Source: Singulisphaera sp. GP187 (GTDB taxonomy: Bacteria; Planctomycetota; Planctomycetia; Gemmatales; Gemmataceae). Taken from it: 64,000 nucleotides of DNA. The notes beneath the pieces are model-generated. The model was given only the letters and a program-made list of their open reading frames with translations. It was not told the DNA's origin and did not search any database. The stretch lies in NCBI GenBank assembly GCA_945905925.1, contig CAMDQN010000015.1, positions 1 to 64,000 of the forward strand, read 5' to 3'. Below, one piece after another: positions 27,614 to 36,433 of the stretch (positions are counted from its first letter, which is position 1; each line of letters begins with the position of its first letter). A program made the position numbers and the translations under genes.

Positions 27614-29911
27614 ATGGCCGACAATACCACCACAACCGAGTGCCCGCCGCTGAGCGACCTGGAGCGGCTCGTGCGCGGGCGCTGCACCGACGCACGCACC
27701 GCGTGTTTGTGCGACCACGTCGGCAACTGCCCCGCGTGCCAGAAGCGGCTCGACGCGATCAGCGGCTCCGCGTCCGGTCTCGCGGACCACCTGCGCGAAG
27801 CCAGCACCGAGATTCCGGCCAACAATTCGGCGTACTGGCGCGCGCTCGCCGAAGCCGAAGAAGAACTCCGGCGCACCGCACTCTTCCAGGCCAACGGTCT
27901 CATCGATACGCCAATCCCACAGGACGAACTGAAACTCGACTTCCTCCAGCCACCCGACAAACTGAACCGGCTCGGCAAGCTCGCGCAGTTCGACGTGATC
28001 CGTGTCGTTGGTCGCGGCGGCATGGGCGTCGTGCTACACGCCTACGACCCGTCGCTCGACCGCGATGTCGCCATCAAGGTCATCGACCCAAAACTCGCGA
28101 ACAACGAGGTCGCGCGCCAGCGGTTCTGCCGCGAGGCGCGCGCCGCTGCGGCCGTCACCCACGACAACCTGGTCGCGGTCCACCAGGTGAACGAGGACGA
28201 GCCGTCCGGTCTGCCGTACTTGGTGATGCAACTCATCAACGGCGAGTCACTGGAACAGCGTATCCGGCGCGCCGGGAAGATGACCGCGGGCGAGGTCGCA
28301 CGGCTCGGAATGCAGGCGGCGGCCGGTCTCGCGGCGGCGCACGCGGGTGGTCTCATTCACCGTGACATCAAACCCGCGAACATCCTTCTGGAAGCGCCGG
28401 TCGATCGCGTGAAACTCACCGACTTTGGCTTAGCGCGCGCCGTCGAAGATGTAAAACTCACGCGCACCGGGTTCGTCGCCGGCTCGCCGCTGTACATGGC
28501 CCCTGAGCAGGCGCGTGGCGACGAAGTGTCGGCTCGCGCCGACCTGTTCTCACTCGGCACGGTGCTCTACGAGGCCGCGACCGGCACCGCGCCATTCGAC
28601 GCGAAGACGCCGCTCACAGTTCTTCGGCGCGTGTCCGACGAAACGCAAATGCCGCTCATGCGAATCAACCCGGACATCCCCAAGTGGCTCTCCGACGCGG
28701 TGGACAAACTGTTGCAGAAAGAAGCGGTGAACCGGTTCCAGACCGCGTCGGAAGTGGCGGCGGTGTTCGCGGCGGGATTAGTCGAGATGCGCCTGTTGTC
28801 ACCGCTCGACGTGCCCGCCGAAGTGTGCGCCGGACCGCGTACTGTGGCCCGGCGTGCCCTGCGGCAGCCGATCTGCTGGAAGGCGGTCGCGTGCCGCGTG
28901 CGACCGTGGGCCGGCGGCGCGGTTCTCGGCGCGCTGGTCATCGGGCTGCTCTGGATGTTCACCGGAACCGACAAGCCGGCTCCACCGGAGCCACAACCGG
29001 CGGATCCCGGCCCGGCGCCGCGCGTCACGTTGCGCGGCGCATCGGGAACGGTGTGGGCCACCGCGTTCCTCCCTGACAATCAGTTGGTCATGGGAATGGA
29101 AGACGGGTCCATCAAGATTTGGAACACTCAGAGCGGCGAACTGATCAACCAACTCGACAAGCAGGACGGGAACATCTGGACGGCAGACGTGTCGTCCGAC
29201 GGCAAGTTCCTGGTGACCGCGGCCGACGAATCGGACGTGACTTTCTGGAACCTGAAGACGTTCCGACGCGAGTTCCCGCTGGCGGAATCCACCTGGACGA
29301 AGGTCGCGGTGTTCAGCCCGGACGGCACGTACCTCGCGACTGGCAACCGGAGCGGAGTGGTGAAGGTGTGGCACTGGGAGCAGGGGATCCCTTACGCCCA
29401 ACTGCTCGGCCACCGCGGAACAATTCACGCCCTCGCCTACAGCGCGGACGGAACCCGCATCGCCAGCACCGGGTCGCACGGCACAATCAAGGTGTGGGAC
29501 TTGAAGAAGGGTGAGTGGGAAGTGGGCGGCGGCCCGCCACCGTCGCTGGAATTGACGCTCCACATCGGCGCGGTGTACGGGGTCGCGTTCAGCCCGGACG
29601 GGTCGAAGATCGCGAGCGCCGGGTGGGACGGTACAGTCCGTATCTGGAACGCGACCAACGGCACCCAACTTCACAAGATCGCGGCGCACGACGGCGACGT
29701 GTGGTCGGTTGCGTTCGGCGGGAACGGGAAGTGGATCGCCAGTGCCGGCTCGGACGGATACGTGAAGTTGTGGGACGTGGACACAAGCAAGGAAGTGTTT
29801 AGTTACCATACCGGGCGCGAGGTGCATGTGGTGCGGTTCGCCCCGGACGGCACCACGCTCGCCGCCGGCGGGCGCGACGGCACCGTCCGCGTCTGGGACA
29901 TTCGCAAGTAA
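27614..29911 (+). CDS. Ser/Thr protein kinase with anti-sigma-like zinc motif, TM segment and WD40 propeller
   Basis: Membrane kinase of 765 residues. Residues 10-45 are cysteine-rich with HVGNCPAC, the Hx3Cx2C pattern of zinc anti-sigma domains. The kinase domain spans about 125-395: glycine loop GRGGMG, lysine in DVAIKVID, catalytic HRDIKPANILL, DFGLAR and MAPEQARG. A transmembrane helix follows (GAVLGALVIGLLWMF). The outer part carries seven WD40 repeats, each ending in patterns such as GTIKVWDLK, GTVRIWNAT and GYVKLWDVD, enough for a closed seven-bladed propeller. This order suggests an outside sensor, an inside kinase and a sigma-binding tail. It directly follows the ECF sigma gene. The sigma-binding role is inference. 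Confidence 0.92.
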   Translation: MADNTTTTECPPLSDLERLVRGRCTDARTACLCDHVGNCPACQKRLDAISGSASGLADHLREASTEIPANNSAYWRALAEAEEELRRTALFQANGLIDTPIPQDELKLDFLQPPDKLNRLGKLAQFDVIRVVGRGGMGVVLHAYDPSLDRDVAIKVIDPKLANNEVARQRFCREARAAAAVTHDNLVAVHQVNEDEPSGLPYLVMQLINGESLEQRIRRAGKMTAGEVARLGMQAAAGLAAAHAGGLIHRDIKPANILLEAPVDRVKLTDFGLARAVEDVKLTRTGFVAGSPLYMAPEQARGDEVSARADLFSLGTVLYEAATGTAPFDAKTPLTVLRRVSDETQMPLMRINPDIPKWLSDAVDKLLQKEAVNRFQTASEVAAVFAAGLVEMRLLSPLDVPAEVCAGPRTVARRALRQPICWKAVACRVRPWAGGAVLGALVIGLLWMFTGTDKPAPPEPQPADPGPAPRVTLRGASGTVWATAFLPDNQLVMGMEDGSIKIWNTQSGELINQLDKQDGNIWTADVSSDGKFLVTAADESDVTFWNLKTFRREFPLAESTWTKVAVFSPDGTYLATGNRSGVVKVWHWEQGIPYAQLLGHRGTIHALAYSADGTRIASTGSHGTIKVWDLKKGEWEVGGGPPPSLELTLHIGAVYGVAFSPDGSKIASAGWDGTVRIWNATNGTQLHKIAAHDGDVWSVAFGGNGKWIASAGSDGYVKLWDVDTSKEVFSYHTGREVHVVRFAPDGTTLAAGGRDGTVRVWDIRK

Positions 29912-29940
29912 CGCGGATACGGGTTGGTGTCTGTTGTGTC

Positions 29941-29994
29941 GTGGTGCAGGCGGCTCGCCCGCAGAAGCAAAGAGCGGCGGGCCGCCTGCACCAC
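29941..29994. repeat. GTGGTGCAGG palindrome at convergent gene ends
   Basis: GTGGTGCAGGCGGC at 29941 pairs with GCCGCCTGCACCAC ending at 29994. It is the second copy of the element seen at 2193-2244 and stops two bases before the stop codon of the minus-strand DUF3299 gene. It probably terminates both converging transcripts. Confidence 0.85.
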
Positions 29995-29996
29995 GT

Positions 29997-31313
29997 TCAA
30001 TCCGCTTCGCCGATCTTGGCGTCCTTCAGCGAGAAGAGGTAGCCTTCGGGGTCGGTGTGGTTGAGCACGAGCGTGCCGGTGATCTTGATTAGCCCCTTAC
30101 GGAACTCCGCCGTTTTGCCCGCCTTCAGTTCGACGTTTAACAGCCCGGTCGGGTCGGGCACCTCGCAAAACCAACAGCCCACTGGGTATTCGAGCAGCAA
30201 GAACCCAGTCGCGGCGAGTTCGTCCTTCACCGGTTGCATGAAGCCGGTGAGCGTGACCGTTTTGCCATCGAGTTGCTCCAGGTACTTCGCGAACGATGCC
30301 TTGCCCTTCACGTTGATGCTCGTCGCGCCGAGCACGGGCCACGGCAGCGCGTTCACCTTGTCGTTCTCGATCGTGGGCAGCAGCGACTCGTCGAACGCCT
30401 TGATCAGCGGGCGCGACGACTTCGTTTTGATCGCGCCGCGGTGCTGCTCGTGCCCGGGCTTCTTCGCGAGTTCGTCGGCAGCGGCGCGGTACACGAGCCG
30501 ACGCTTGCGGAGGTCCGGCGAACCGAGGGCGAACTCCGTCACGCACCCGTCGAGCGCCGCGGCGGCTGCGCGCACGTCGCCCAGTGCGTTGCACAGTTCG
30601 CCGAGTTGCCACAGAAGCCGCGCATCGGCCGGTAGCCACAGCGCGAGTTGTTGCACCGTGATGAGCGCGTCGGCAGGAAGTTTCTTGGCTTCCGCTTCCG
30701 CGAGCGTGCCCGTCTCTGGCGCACCGGACGCACCAACGTACTTCACCCCGAATAGGTCGTCCACGGTTGCCGGCTGGTTCGCGGCCTTACCTTCCTTCAG
30801 TCGGAGCGTGACGAGTTTGAGATGCGCTTGCTCGGATGGCTTGAGCTTCGCGGGTGCGAGCCTGACCGCTTCTTCAAGTTGCGTCGCGGCGCGTTCGAGG
30901 TCGCCGGACAACTGGAACGCGGTGCCGAGGTTGGCCGCGATGCGGAAGTGTTCCGGGAACTTGCGCACCGACGGCGCGAGTACGTTGAGCGCCTTGTCTG
31001 GCCTGCCAAGCCGAATGTACACCGCGCCAAGATCCGCGATCTCGTCGGCGGTCAGGGCGCGGGTTTTCGCGAGCTTATCCAACCGCGCGGCGGCGGCGAC
31101 GTAATCGTCGCGGAGCGGCGACGGCAACCCGTCCGGGCGCTCGTACCCCGCGGCGCGAAGCGCGCGATGGTCCGTGAGGAACCCGGACGGACGGCTCGGA
31201 AGTTCCGCGAACACCTCGCCGGAGTAATGCAGTCCGGCCCGCGCGAACGCGGGAAACGCGAGTGCGATGACAGCGACCGTGAGCGTTCGCACATAGAATG
31301 AGTTCGTCGTCAC
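29997..31313 (-). CDS. Secreted TPR protein with C-terminal DUF3299-like domain
   Basis: Exported protein of 438 residues. Residues 1-26 are a signal peptide. The N-terminal half has TPR-like helices (LGAVYIRLGRPDKALNVLAP, NLGTAFQLSGDLERAATQLEEAV). The C-terminal part (about 330-438) looks like DUF3299: KYLEQLDGKTVTLTGFMQPV, FLLLEYPVGCWFCEVPDPTG and a final GTLVLNHTDPEGYLFSLKDA. The two cysteines in GCWFCE could bind metal or a cofactor, as in related periplasmic proteins of unknown role. It is monocistronic, with a palindrome immediately past the stop codon. Confidence 0.75.
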   Translation of the reverse strand: MTTNSFYVRTLTVAVIALAFPAFARAGLHYSGEVFAELPSRPSGFLTDHRALRAAGYERPDGLPSPLRDDYVAAAARLDKLAKTRALTADEIADLGAVYIRLGRPDKALNVLAPSVRKFPEHFRIAANLGTAFQLSGDLERAATQLEEAVRLAPAKLKPSEQAHLKLVTLRLKEGKAANQPATVDDLFGVKYVGASGAPETGTLAEAEAKKLPADALITVQQLALWLPADARLLWQLGELCNALGDVRAAAAALDGCVTEFALGSPDLRKRRLVYRAAADELAKKPGHEQHRGAIKTKSSRPLIKAFDESLLPTIENDKVNALPWPVLGATSINVKGKASFAKYLEQLDGKTVTLTGFMQPVKDELAATGFLLLEYPVGCWFCEVPDPTGLLNVELKAGKTAEFRKGLIKITGTLVLNHTDPEGYLFSLKDAKIGEAD

Positions 31314-31430
31314 GTCCAGCCCTCGTGGTGGCTCGCCCCGCTTCCACTATACCCGGTTTGCCGCCGCGAACTTTGCCGTTCGCTCGTCGCTTCACAACAT
31401 CAGTTTCTAACCGAGCAAGGACGCCGCACG

Positions 31431-32489
31431 ATGCCCCACACGATTCTACTCACCGGAGCGACCGGGTTCGTCGGATCGCACGTCGCGGAGGCGCTCGTTC
31501 GGCGCGGCGATACCGTTCGCACGCTCGCCCGGGAGGGTAGCGACACCACGTTCGTCAAGTCTCTCGGTGTCGGCGTTGTTCGCGGCGATCTCACTGACCC
31601 TGAGTCGCTCAATCGCGTCGTCGAAGGGTGCAATGTGATCGTGAACTGCGCCGCGAAGGTCGGCGACTGGGGGCACGTGGACGGCTACCGCGCCGTGAAC
31701 GTCGAAGGGCTGCGACACCTCCTCGACGCGACCCTCGGCCGCCCGCTCCAGCGCTTTGTTCACGTCAGTTCGCTTGGGGTGTACGAAGCGCGTCACCACT
31801 ACACCACGGACGAAACCGAGCCGCTGCCGAACGACCACATAGACGGCTACACTCAGTCGAAGGTCGAAGCGGAGCGGCTCGCGCTACAGTACCACCGCAA
31901 GCAAAAGGTTCCGGTCACGATCCTGCGACCGGGGTTCGTGTATGGCCCGCGCGACCGCATGGTGCTGCCGCGACTCGCGGACCGGCTGAAGGAGCGGAGC
32001 GTCATCTACATCTCGCGCGGCCGGTTCGCGCTGAACACCACGTTTGTGGGCAACATCGCGGACGCCGTGTTACTCGCGATCGACGCGCCGGCGGAGGTGA
32101 CCGTCGGTGAAGTGTTCAACATCACCGACGGCGAGTTCGTGAGTAAGCGCCGGTTCTTCGAGGCGGTGGCCGACGGGCTGGGTCTGAAGCGTCCGCGCGG
32201 GTTTCCCCCCGTGCCGGTGTGGTTCGCGCGAATCGCGGCGAACTGGCGCGAGAGCGTGTTCCGCCGCAAGAACGCGCCGAACCCGCCGCGCATCACGCAG
32301 GCGCAACTGAAATTCGCGGGCTTCAACCTGGACTTCTCCATCGCGAAGGCCCGCACCAAACTCGCGTACACCCCGCGCGTACTGTTCGACGAGGGCATGA
32401 AGCAAACGCTGCAGTGGTATCGCGGCCAACCTCAAGGCGAGCAAGGAGGCGTAAAAGCCCCCCGCCCGCCTTTGAACGCGCCAACGTAA
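31431..32489 (+). CDS. NAD-dependent epimerase/dehydratase (extended SDR)
   Basis: Cytoplasmic oxidoreductase of 352 residues. The NAD-binding motif is TGATGFVGSHV at 8-18. The catalytic set is the serine in VHVSSLGVYE and the Tyr-Lys pair in GYTQSKVEAE. The overall pattern (NVEGLRHLLDA, LRPGFVYGPRDR, FNITDGEFVSKRRFFEAVADGLG) matches extended short-chain dehydrogenases, close to the 3-beta-hydroxysteroid-dehydrogenase-like and nucleoside-sugar epimerase groups. The last 18 residues (about 335-352) come from a degenerate palindromic repeat. Substrate is not assignable. Confidence 0.88.
   Translation: MPHTILLTGATGFVGSHVAEALVRRGDTVRTLAREGSDTTFVKSLGVGVVRGDLTDPESLNRVVEGCNVIVNCAAKVGDWGHVDGYRAVNVEGLRHLLDATLGRPLQRFVHVSSLGVYEARHHYTTDETEPLPNDHIDGYTQSKVEAERLALQYHRKQKVPVTILRPGFVYGPRDRMVLPRLADRLKERSVIYISRGRFALNTTFVGNIADAVLLAIDAPAEVTVGEVFNITDGEFVSKRRFFEAVADGLGLKRPRGFPPVPVWFARIAANWRESVFRRKNAPNPPRITQAQLKFAGFNLDFSIAKARTKLAYTPRVLFDEGMKQTLQWYRGQPQGEQGGVKAPRPPLNAPT
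32434..32473. repeat. Degenerate GGCGAGC-family palindrome in the epimerase tail
   Basis: AAGGCGAGCAAGGAGGCGTA followed by AAAGCCCCCCGCCCGCCTTT is a worn copy of the arm seen at 19135-19163. It is translated as the C-terminal tail GEQGGVKAPRPPLN of the epimerase, beyond the normal end of the fold. Confidence 0.6.
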
Positions 32490-32568
32490 CAACTCCAACA
32501 CCTCTTGCTCGCGGCGCGTTATCATCTTTACGGGATTCAGTCGGTCCCAATTTCGCGGGGTGATATCC

Positions 32569-33654
32569 ATGTTCACGCGCGCGGTTTCTTTCGCTCTTTT
32601 GGTCGCGGTCGTTGGGTGCGCGAGGCCGGAGGGCCAGCCCGGCGCACCCACCACAAAGGCTTCCAAAGACGTTATCCCCGAGAAGGGGCCGCCCGAGACA
32701 AAAGGCGGAGCTACAGACCTGAAGACACCGAAGGTCAACGCGAAGGACGAGCCGACGGCGTTCGAGATTCGCATGGTGGACGACACCGTGGTGAAGGTAG
32801 TGCTGCTCGAATCGAACCTGTCGATCGTTACGAAGTACGGCAAACTGACGGTCCCCGCGAACGACGTTCGCAGACTGGAGTTCGGGTTCCGCTACCCAGA
32901 CGGCGCGGAAGCGAAGATCGACAAAGGCATCACGGATCTTGGTTCGTCGGATTTCCGCACCCGCGAGGACGCGGAGCAGACGCTGGCGGAGATCGGTAAG
33001 TTCGCGTTGCCCGCGCTGCGGCGCGCGGCCAGGAGCGAGGACGCGGAAGTGAACCGCCGCGCGAAGGCCGTTATCAAACTCCTCGAAGGGAAGCTCCCGG
33101 CAAACCAACTGGAGGTGCGCGACCACGACGTCGTCGAGACGGCCGAGTTCACCATCAAGGGGCGAATGGACGCGAACACGCTGAAGGTGCGCACGAAACA
33201 CTTCGGCGACGCGACCGTGAAACTGGCGGACATCCGCACGTTCCGAGCGGTCGGTTCGGCGTCGGCCGCGGAGTTCGCGCTGGACGCGAGCAAGTACGCG
33301 AAGATGACTCAGTCCGAGTGGAAGGAAACCGTGCTTGAAGTCAGTTCGGGGCAGCAGTTGGAGGTGACCGCCTCAGGGCGCATCGACCAGTGGCCTCAGG
33401 GGCCAGGGCAGTACATGTGCGGCCCGGAAGGGCAAGGCGGCGCCGGGTTCAATCCGGGCGGCGTGCAACGCCTCGGATTGCCCGGTCAGGTGATCGGGCG
33501 GATCGGCGCGAACGGAACGCCGTTCGCCATCGGCGAGGGGTACAAGGGCAAGGTGACCGAGAGCGGCAAACTTTACCTGCGCATCGGCGGCAGCCCGTGG
33601 AACTGCGAATCGACCGGCTCGTACAAGGTGAACGTGAACGTCACGACCCCGTAA
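32569..33654 (+). CDS. Lipoprotein with HEAT-like segment and LecA-like C-terminal domain
   Basis: Predicted lipoprotein of 361 residues, with the acylated cysteine at 17 (VVGC). A proline- and lysine-rich linker (20-65) is followed by a beta segment (AFEIRMVDDTVVKVVLLES), a short alpha-helical HEAT-like stretch (about 130-175, REDAEQTLAEIGKFALPALRRAA) and another beta segment. The last 110 residues (VTASGRIDQWPQGPGQYMCGPEGQGG, VIGRIGANGTPFAIGEGYKG, GKLYLRIGGSP, GSYKVNVNV) resemble the galactophilic lectin PA-IL/LecA fold. It may bind sugar at the cell surface. Identification of the lectin domain is by pattern only. Confidence 0.65.
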   Translation: MFTRAVSFALLVAVVGCARPEGQPGAPTTKASKDVIPEKGPPETKGGATDLKTPKVNAKDEPTAFEIRMVDDTVVKVVLLESNLSIVTKYGKLTVPANDVRRLEFGFRYPDGAEAKIDKGITDLGSSDFRTREDAEQTLAEIGKFALPALRRAARSEDAEVNRRAKAVIKLLEGKLPANQLEVRDHDVVETAEFTIKGRMDANTLKVRTKHFGDATVKLADIRTFRAVGSASAAEFALDASKYAKMTQSEWKETVLEVSSGQQLEVTASGRIDQWPQGPGQYMCGPEGQGGAGFNPGGVQRLGLPGQVIGRIGANGTPFAIGEGYKGKVTESGKLYLRIGGSPWNCESTGSYKVNVNVTTP

Positions 33655-33772
33655 GGGAAGAAGAAGGGGAGAAGGGGAGAAGGGGAGAAGGGGTGACGAA
33701 GACACAAGAGCGCCGTAACTTGGTCTTTGTCTCCCCCTCACCCTTTCTCCCCTTCACCCCTTCTCTTTCCCC
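33655..33772. repeat. Purine-rich palindrome (GGGGAGAAGGGG) at the start of the MutS-like gene
   Basis: Tandem GGGGAGAA units at 33664-33692 pair with pyrimidine-rich TCTCCCC and CTTTCTCCCC sequence at about 33730-33772. The element begins right after the lipoprotein stop codon and continues into the first codons of the MutS-like gene. Confidence 0.7.
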
Positions 33773-35582
33773 CGCGAGTGACACTCCTCTGTCACAACCT
33801 TCACCCGCTTCCGTTTACACCGAGCGATTGGCCGCGCGCCGGGCGACCGTTGCCGCGCTCGCGGCCCGCCTCGACACGCTCAGTTCCGCCAGGCTCGGTG
33901 CCTTCCTCGTGGTTCTCGTCGTCGCGGGGTTAGCCTTCGGCGCGGAACTGTTCTCGCCGTGGTTCACGCTGCTCCCCGTGTTCGTGTTCGTGTACTTCGT
34001 GGCGACGTTTGAAGCGGCTCGCGGGCGCAAGGCGTGGGCCGAGCGCGCGGCGCGGTTCTACGCGGGTGGCCTCGAACGGCTCGCGGGCAAGCCCTCCGGT
34101 GTCGGCGGTGGCGAACGGTTCGCGGACGTGGCACACCCTTACGCAGACGATCTCGACCTGTTCGGTCCGGGCTCCGTCTTCGAGCGAGTGACCGCATGCC
34201 GCACGCGCGCCGGTGAGGACACGCTCGCGAACTGGCTGCTGAACCCAGCTTCGCCCGACGAAGTGAAAGCGCGCCAGGAAGCGGTCGCCGATCTCGCGGC
34301 TCGGCTCGACTTACGCGAAGGAATTGCGGTTGCAGGTGCGGACGCGCCTGCGGCGGACTACCACCCGCTCGCGGAGTGGGGCACAGCGCCGCCGGACGCA
34401 CCGCCGCGTTGGAAATGGTGGGCGCTGGAACTGCTCGGTTGGCTGAACGTCCTCGCGTGGTTCGGCTGGTTCTTCGTCGGCACCTCGGCGCTCCCGGTCA
34501 TTGTGTTCGGTTTGCCTTCGCTCGTGCTCGTGCTGCCGTTACTCGACTGGACGCGGCGCGTTCTCAAACCGCTCGACCGCGCCGCCGAAAACCTTTCCCT
34601 GTTCGAAGCCGTTCTCGGCAGGCTCGAACGCGAATCGTTCAATGCGCCGCGGCTCAGGGAACTGCAAGACGCAATGCGGGCCGAAGGGGTCGCCGAGTCG
34701 GAACAGATTCGGCAACTCCGCATCCTGCTCGATGGGTACAACGCGCGGCGGAACGCGTTCTTCATCCCGGTCGCGGTGCTGCGCATGTGGAACGCAAGGT
34801 TCGCGTTCAAGCTCGAAGCGTGGCGCGTGCGATCCGGCCCCGCGATCGCGCGGTGGCTTCGCGCCGTCGGCGAGGCGGAAGCTCTCTCATCGCTCGCGGG
34901 CTACGCATACGAGAACCCGACCGACATTTTCCCCACGGTGGAAACAGGTCCGGTGCGGCTCTCGGCAGTCGGCGTCGGGCACCCGCTGATCCCCGCGGAG
35001 AAGTGCATTCGCAACGACGTGACACTTGGCGGTGAAGGTGGGCCGCGTGTGCTGATCGTGAGCGGGTCGAACATGTCCGGCAAAAGCACGATGCTGCGCG
35101 CCGTCGGCGTGAACGCGGTGTTGGCGTTCGCTGGCGGCGTGGTTCGCGCGACGAGCTTCGCGCTCACGCCACTGGCGCTCGGCGCGACGATGCGCGTGCA
35201 AGACTCGCTTCAAGAAGGTCGGTCGCGGTTCTTCGCGGAAGTCACGAAGGTCCGGCTCTTGCTCGACATCGCAACGCGAGAAGGCGGTCCGCCGCTGCTC
35301 TTCTTGCTCGACGAACTGTTCGCGGGGACGAACTCCGCGGACCGCGTCGCGGGCGCCGAAGGCGTGATACACGCGTTGCTCGCGGCCGGCGCAATCGGCT
35401 TCGTGACGACGCACGACCTGAGCCTGACGGCGGTAACCAACGCGATCCCGGGAGCCGTGAACGTCCACTTCTGCGACGGCTTCGCGGGCGGCGAACTGAA
35501 GTTCGACTACACGATGCGCGTTGGGGTGGTTCCGCACGGCAACGGTCTCGCGCTCATGCGCGCCGTCGGGCTGAAGGTGTAG
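33693..35582 (+). CDS. Membrane-anchored MutS-like ATPase
   Basis: Protein of 629 residues with a MutS-type ATPase domain but no mismatch-recognition domain. The N-terminal half has predicted membrane helices (LGAFLVVLVVAGLAFGAELF, LLPVFVFVYFVATF; later LGWLNVLAWFGWFFVG and VIVFGLPSLVLVLPLLDW). A MutS-core-like helical region follows. The ATPase has Walker A GSNMSGKSTMLRAVG at about 456-470, Walker B LLFLLDELFAGTNSADR near 535 and the H-loop in VTTHDLSLT. Such membrane MutS relatives are known in Bacteroidetes and planctomycetes but their job is not. The only in-frame start near the fold is a GTG inside the purine-rich palindrome; about 30 residues (SPSPFLPFTPS and neighbours) are repeat-encoded. 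Confidence 0.82.
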   Translation: MTKTQERRNLVFVSPSPFLPFTPSLSPASDTPLSQPSPASVYTERLAARRATVAALAARLDTLSSARLGAFLVVLVVAGLAFGAELFSPWFTLLPVFVFVYFVATFEAARGRKAWAERAARFYAGGLERLAGKPSGVGGGERFADVAHPYADDLDLFGPGSVFERVTACRTRAGEDTLANWLLNPASPDEVKARQEAVADLAARLDLREGIAVAGADAPAADYHPLAEWGTAPPDAPPRWKWWALELLGWLNVLAWFGWFFVGTSALPVIVFGLPSLVLVLPLLDWTRRVLKPLDRAAENLSLFEAVLGRLERESFNAPRLRELQDAMRAEGVAESEQIRQLRILLDGYNARRNAFFIPVAVLRMWNARFAFKLEAWRVRSGPAIARWLRAVGEAEALSSLAGYAYENPTDIFPTVETGPVRLSAVGVGHPLIPAEKCIRNDVTLGGEGGPRVLIVSGSNMSGKSTMLRAVGVNAVLAFAGGVVRATSFALTPLALGATMRVQDSLQEGRSRFFAEVTKVRLLLDIATREGGPPLLFLLDELFAGTNSADRVAGAEGVIHALLAAGAIGFVTTHDLSLTAVTNAIPGAVNVHFCDGFAGGELKFDYTMRVGVVPHGNGLALMRAVGLKV

Positions 35583-35729
35583 GCCGCGCTCCACAGAGAA
35601 GGCTCTCGCTTTTCTCCCCTGTCACGCGTTGCCTCCTGTCGCGAGATTCGTCGAACGACACAATCGGTTCAAGCCCCGCGACCGTAACGCCCGATATGAG
35701 AATACCCATTCTCTCGCGGGACGTGACTG

Positions 35730-36407
35730 ATGAACCAGTTCATTCGCGGGATCGCGCGCGCCGCGATCGAGTCGTTCGATCTGCCCGATACGGTCCTCGA
35801 AATTGGCTCCTATCAGGTCTCCGAGCAAGAAGAACTCATCAACTTGCGCGGGCTGTTCCCGGGTCGGCCCTACACCGGTGTGGACTTCCGCGCCGGCCCC
35901 GGTGTCGATCTCGTCGCGAACGTGGAGCAACTCCCGCTGCCCGACGCGAGCGTCGGCACGGTGGTCGCGTTCAGCGTGTTCGAGCACGTGAAGCAGTTCT
36001 GGAAAGGCTTCGACGAGGTGCGCCGCGTGCTTCGGCCAGATGGCGTGTTCCTCGTGTGCTGCCCGTTCTACTTTCACGTTCACTCGTACCCGCACGACTA
36101 CTGGCGGTTCACACCCGAAGCGTTCGAGTCGCTGCTCGAACCGTACCCGACGCGTATTCTGGGCTGGCACGGACCGGAGCGCCGGCCCTTGAACGTGTGG
36201 GCCGTTGCGTTCGGCGAGAAGGCGAAGGTGCCGACGGCGGCGCAATACGAAACGTACCGCGCGAAACTGACCGAGTACGCGAAGGAACCGCTGGGCTGGG
36301 GTCGCCGCTTGCGGTTCGGGTTAGGTCGCGTGCTGTGCGGGCGTCGGCCGTTCGCGCCTCATTTGGATCGTGAGAAGTGGAAGACCGAAGTGCGGAAGGC
36401 CGCGTGA
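35730..36407 (+). CDS. Class I SAM-dependent methyltransferase
   Basis: Methyltransferase of 225 residues of the Methyltransf_11 type. The SAM site is TVLEIGSYQVSEQ, a variant of the usual ExGxGxG. The next motifs are YTGVDFRAGPGVDLVAN, VVAFSVFEHVKQFWKGF and EVRRVLRPDGVFLVCCPF. HDYWRFTPEAFESLL is a stretch typical of methyltransferases encoded in surface-polysaccharide clusters. The C-terminal tail is basic. It is monocistronic here, so the acceptor cannot be inferred from neighbours. Confidence 0.85.
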   Translation: MNQFIRGIARAAIESFDLPDTVLEIGSYQVSEQEELINLRGLFPGRPYTGVDFRAGPGVDLVANVEQLPLPDASVGTVVAFSVFEHVKQFWKGFDEVRRVLRPDGVFLVCCPFYFHVHSYPHDYWRFTPEAFESLLEPYPTRILGWHGPERRPLNVWAVAFGEKAKVPTAAQYETYRAKLTEYAKEPLGWGRRLRFGLGRVLCGRRPFAPHLDREKWKTEVRKAA

Positions 36408-36433
36408 CGGCAAATCGGTGCTGCTGTGAAAGA

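Noticed and set aside
28799-29827. A 342-codon minus-strand frame opposite the WD40 region of the kinase
   Set aside because: It is the antisense of repeated WD40 codons, so its apparent periodicity is explained by the real propeller.
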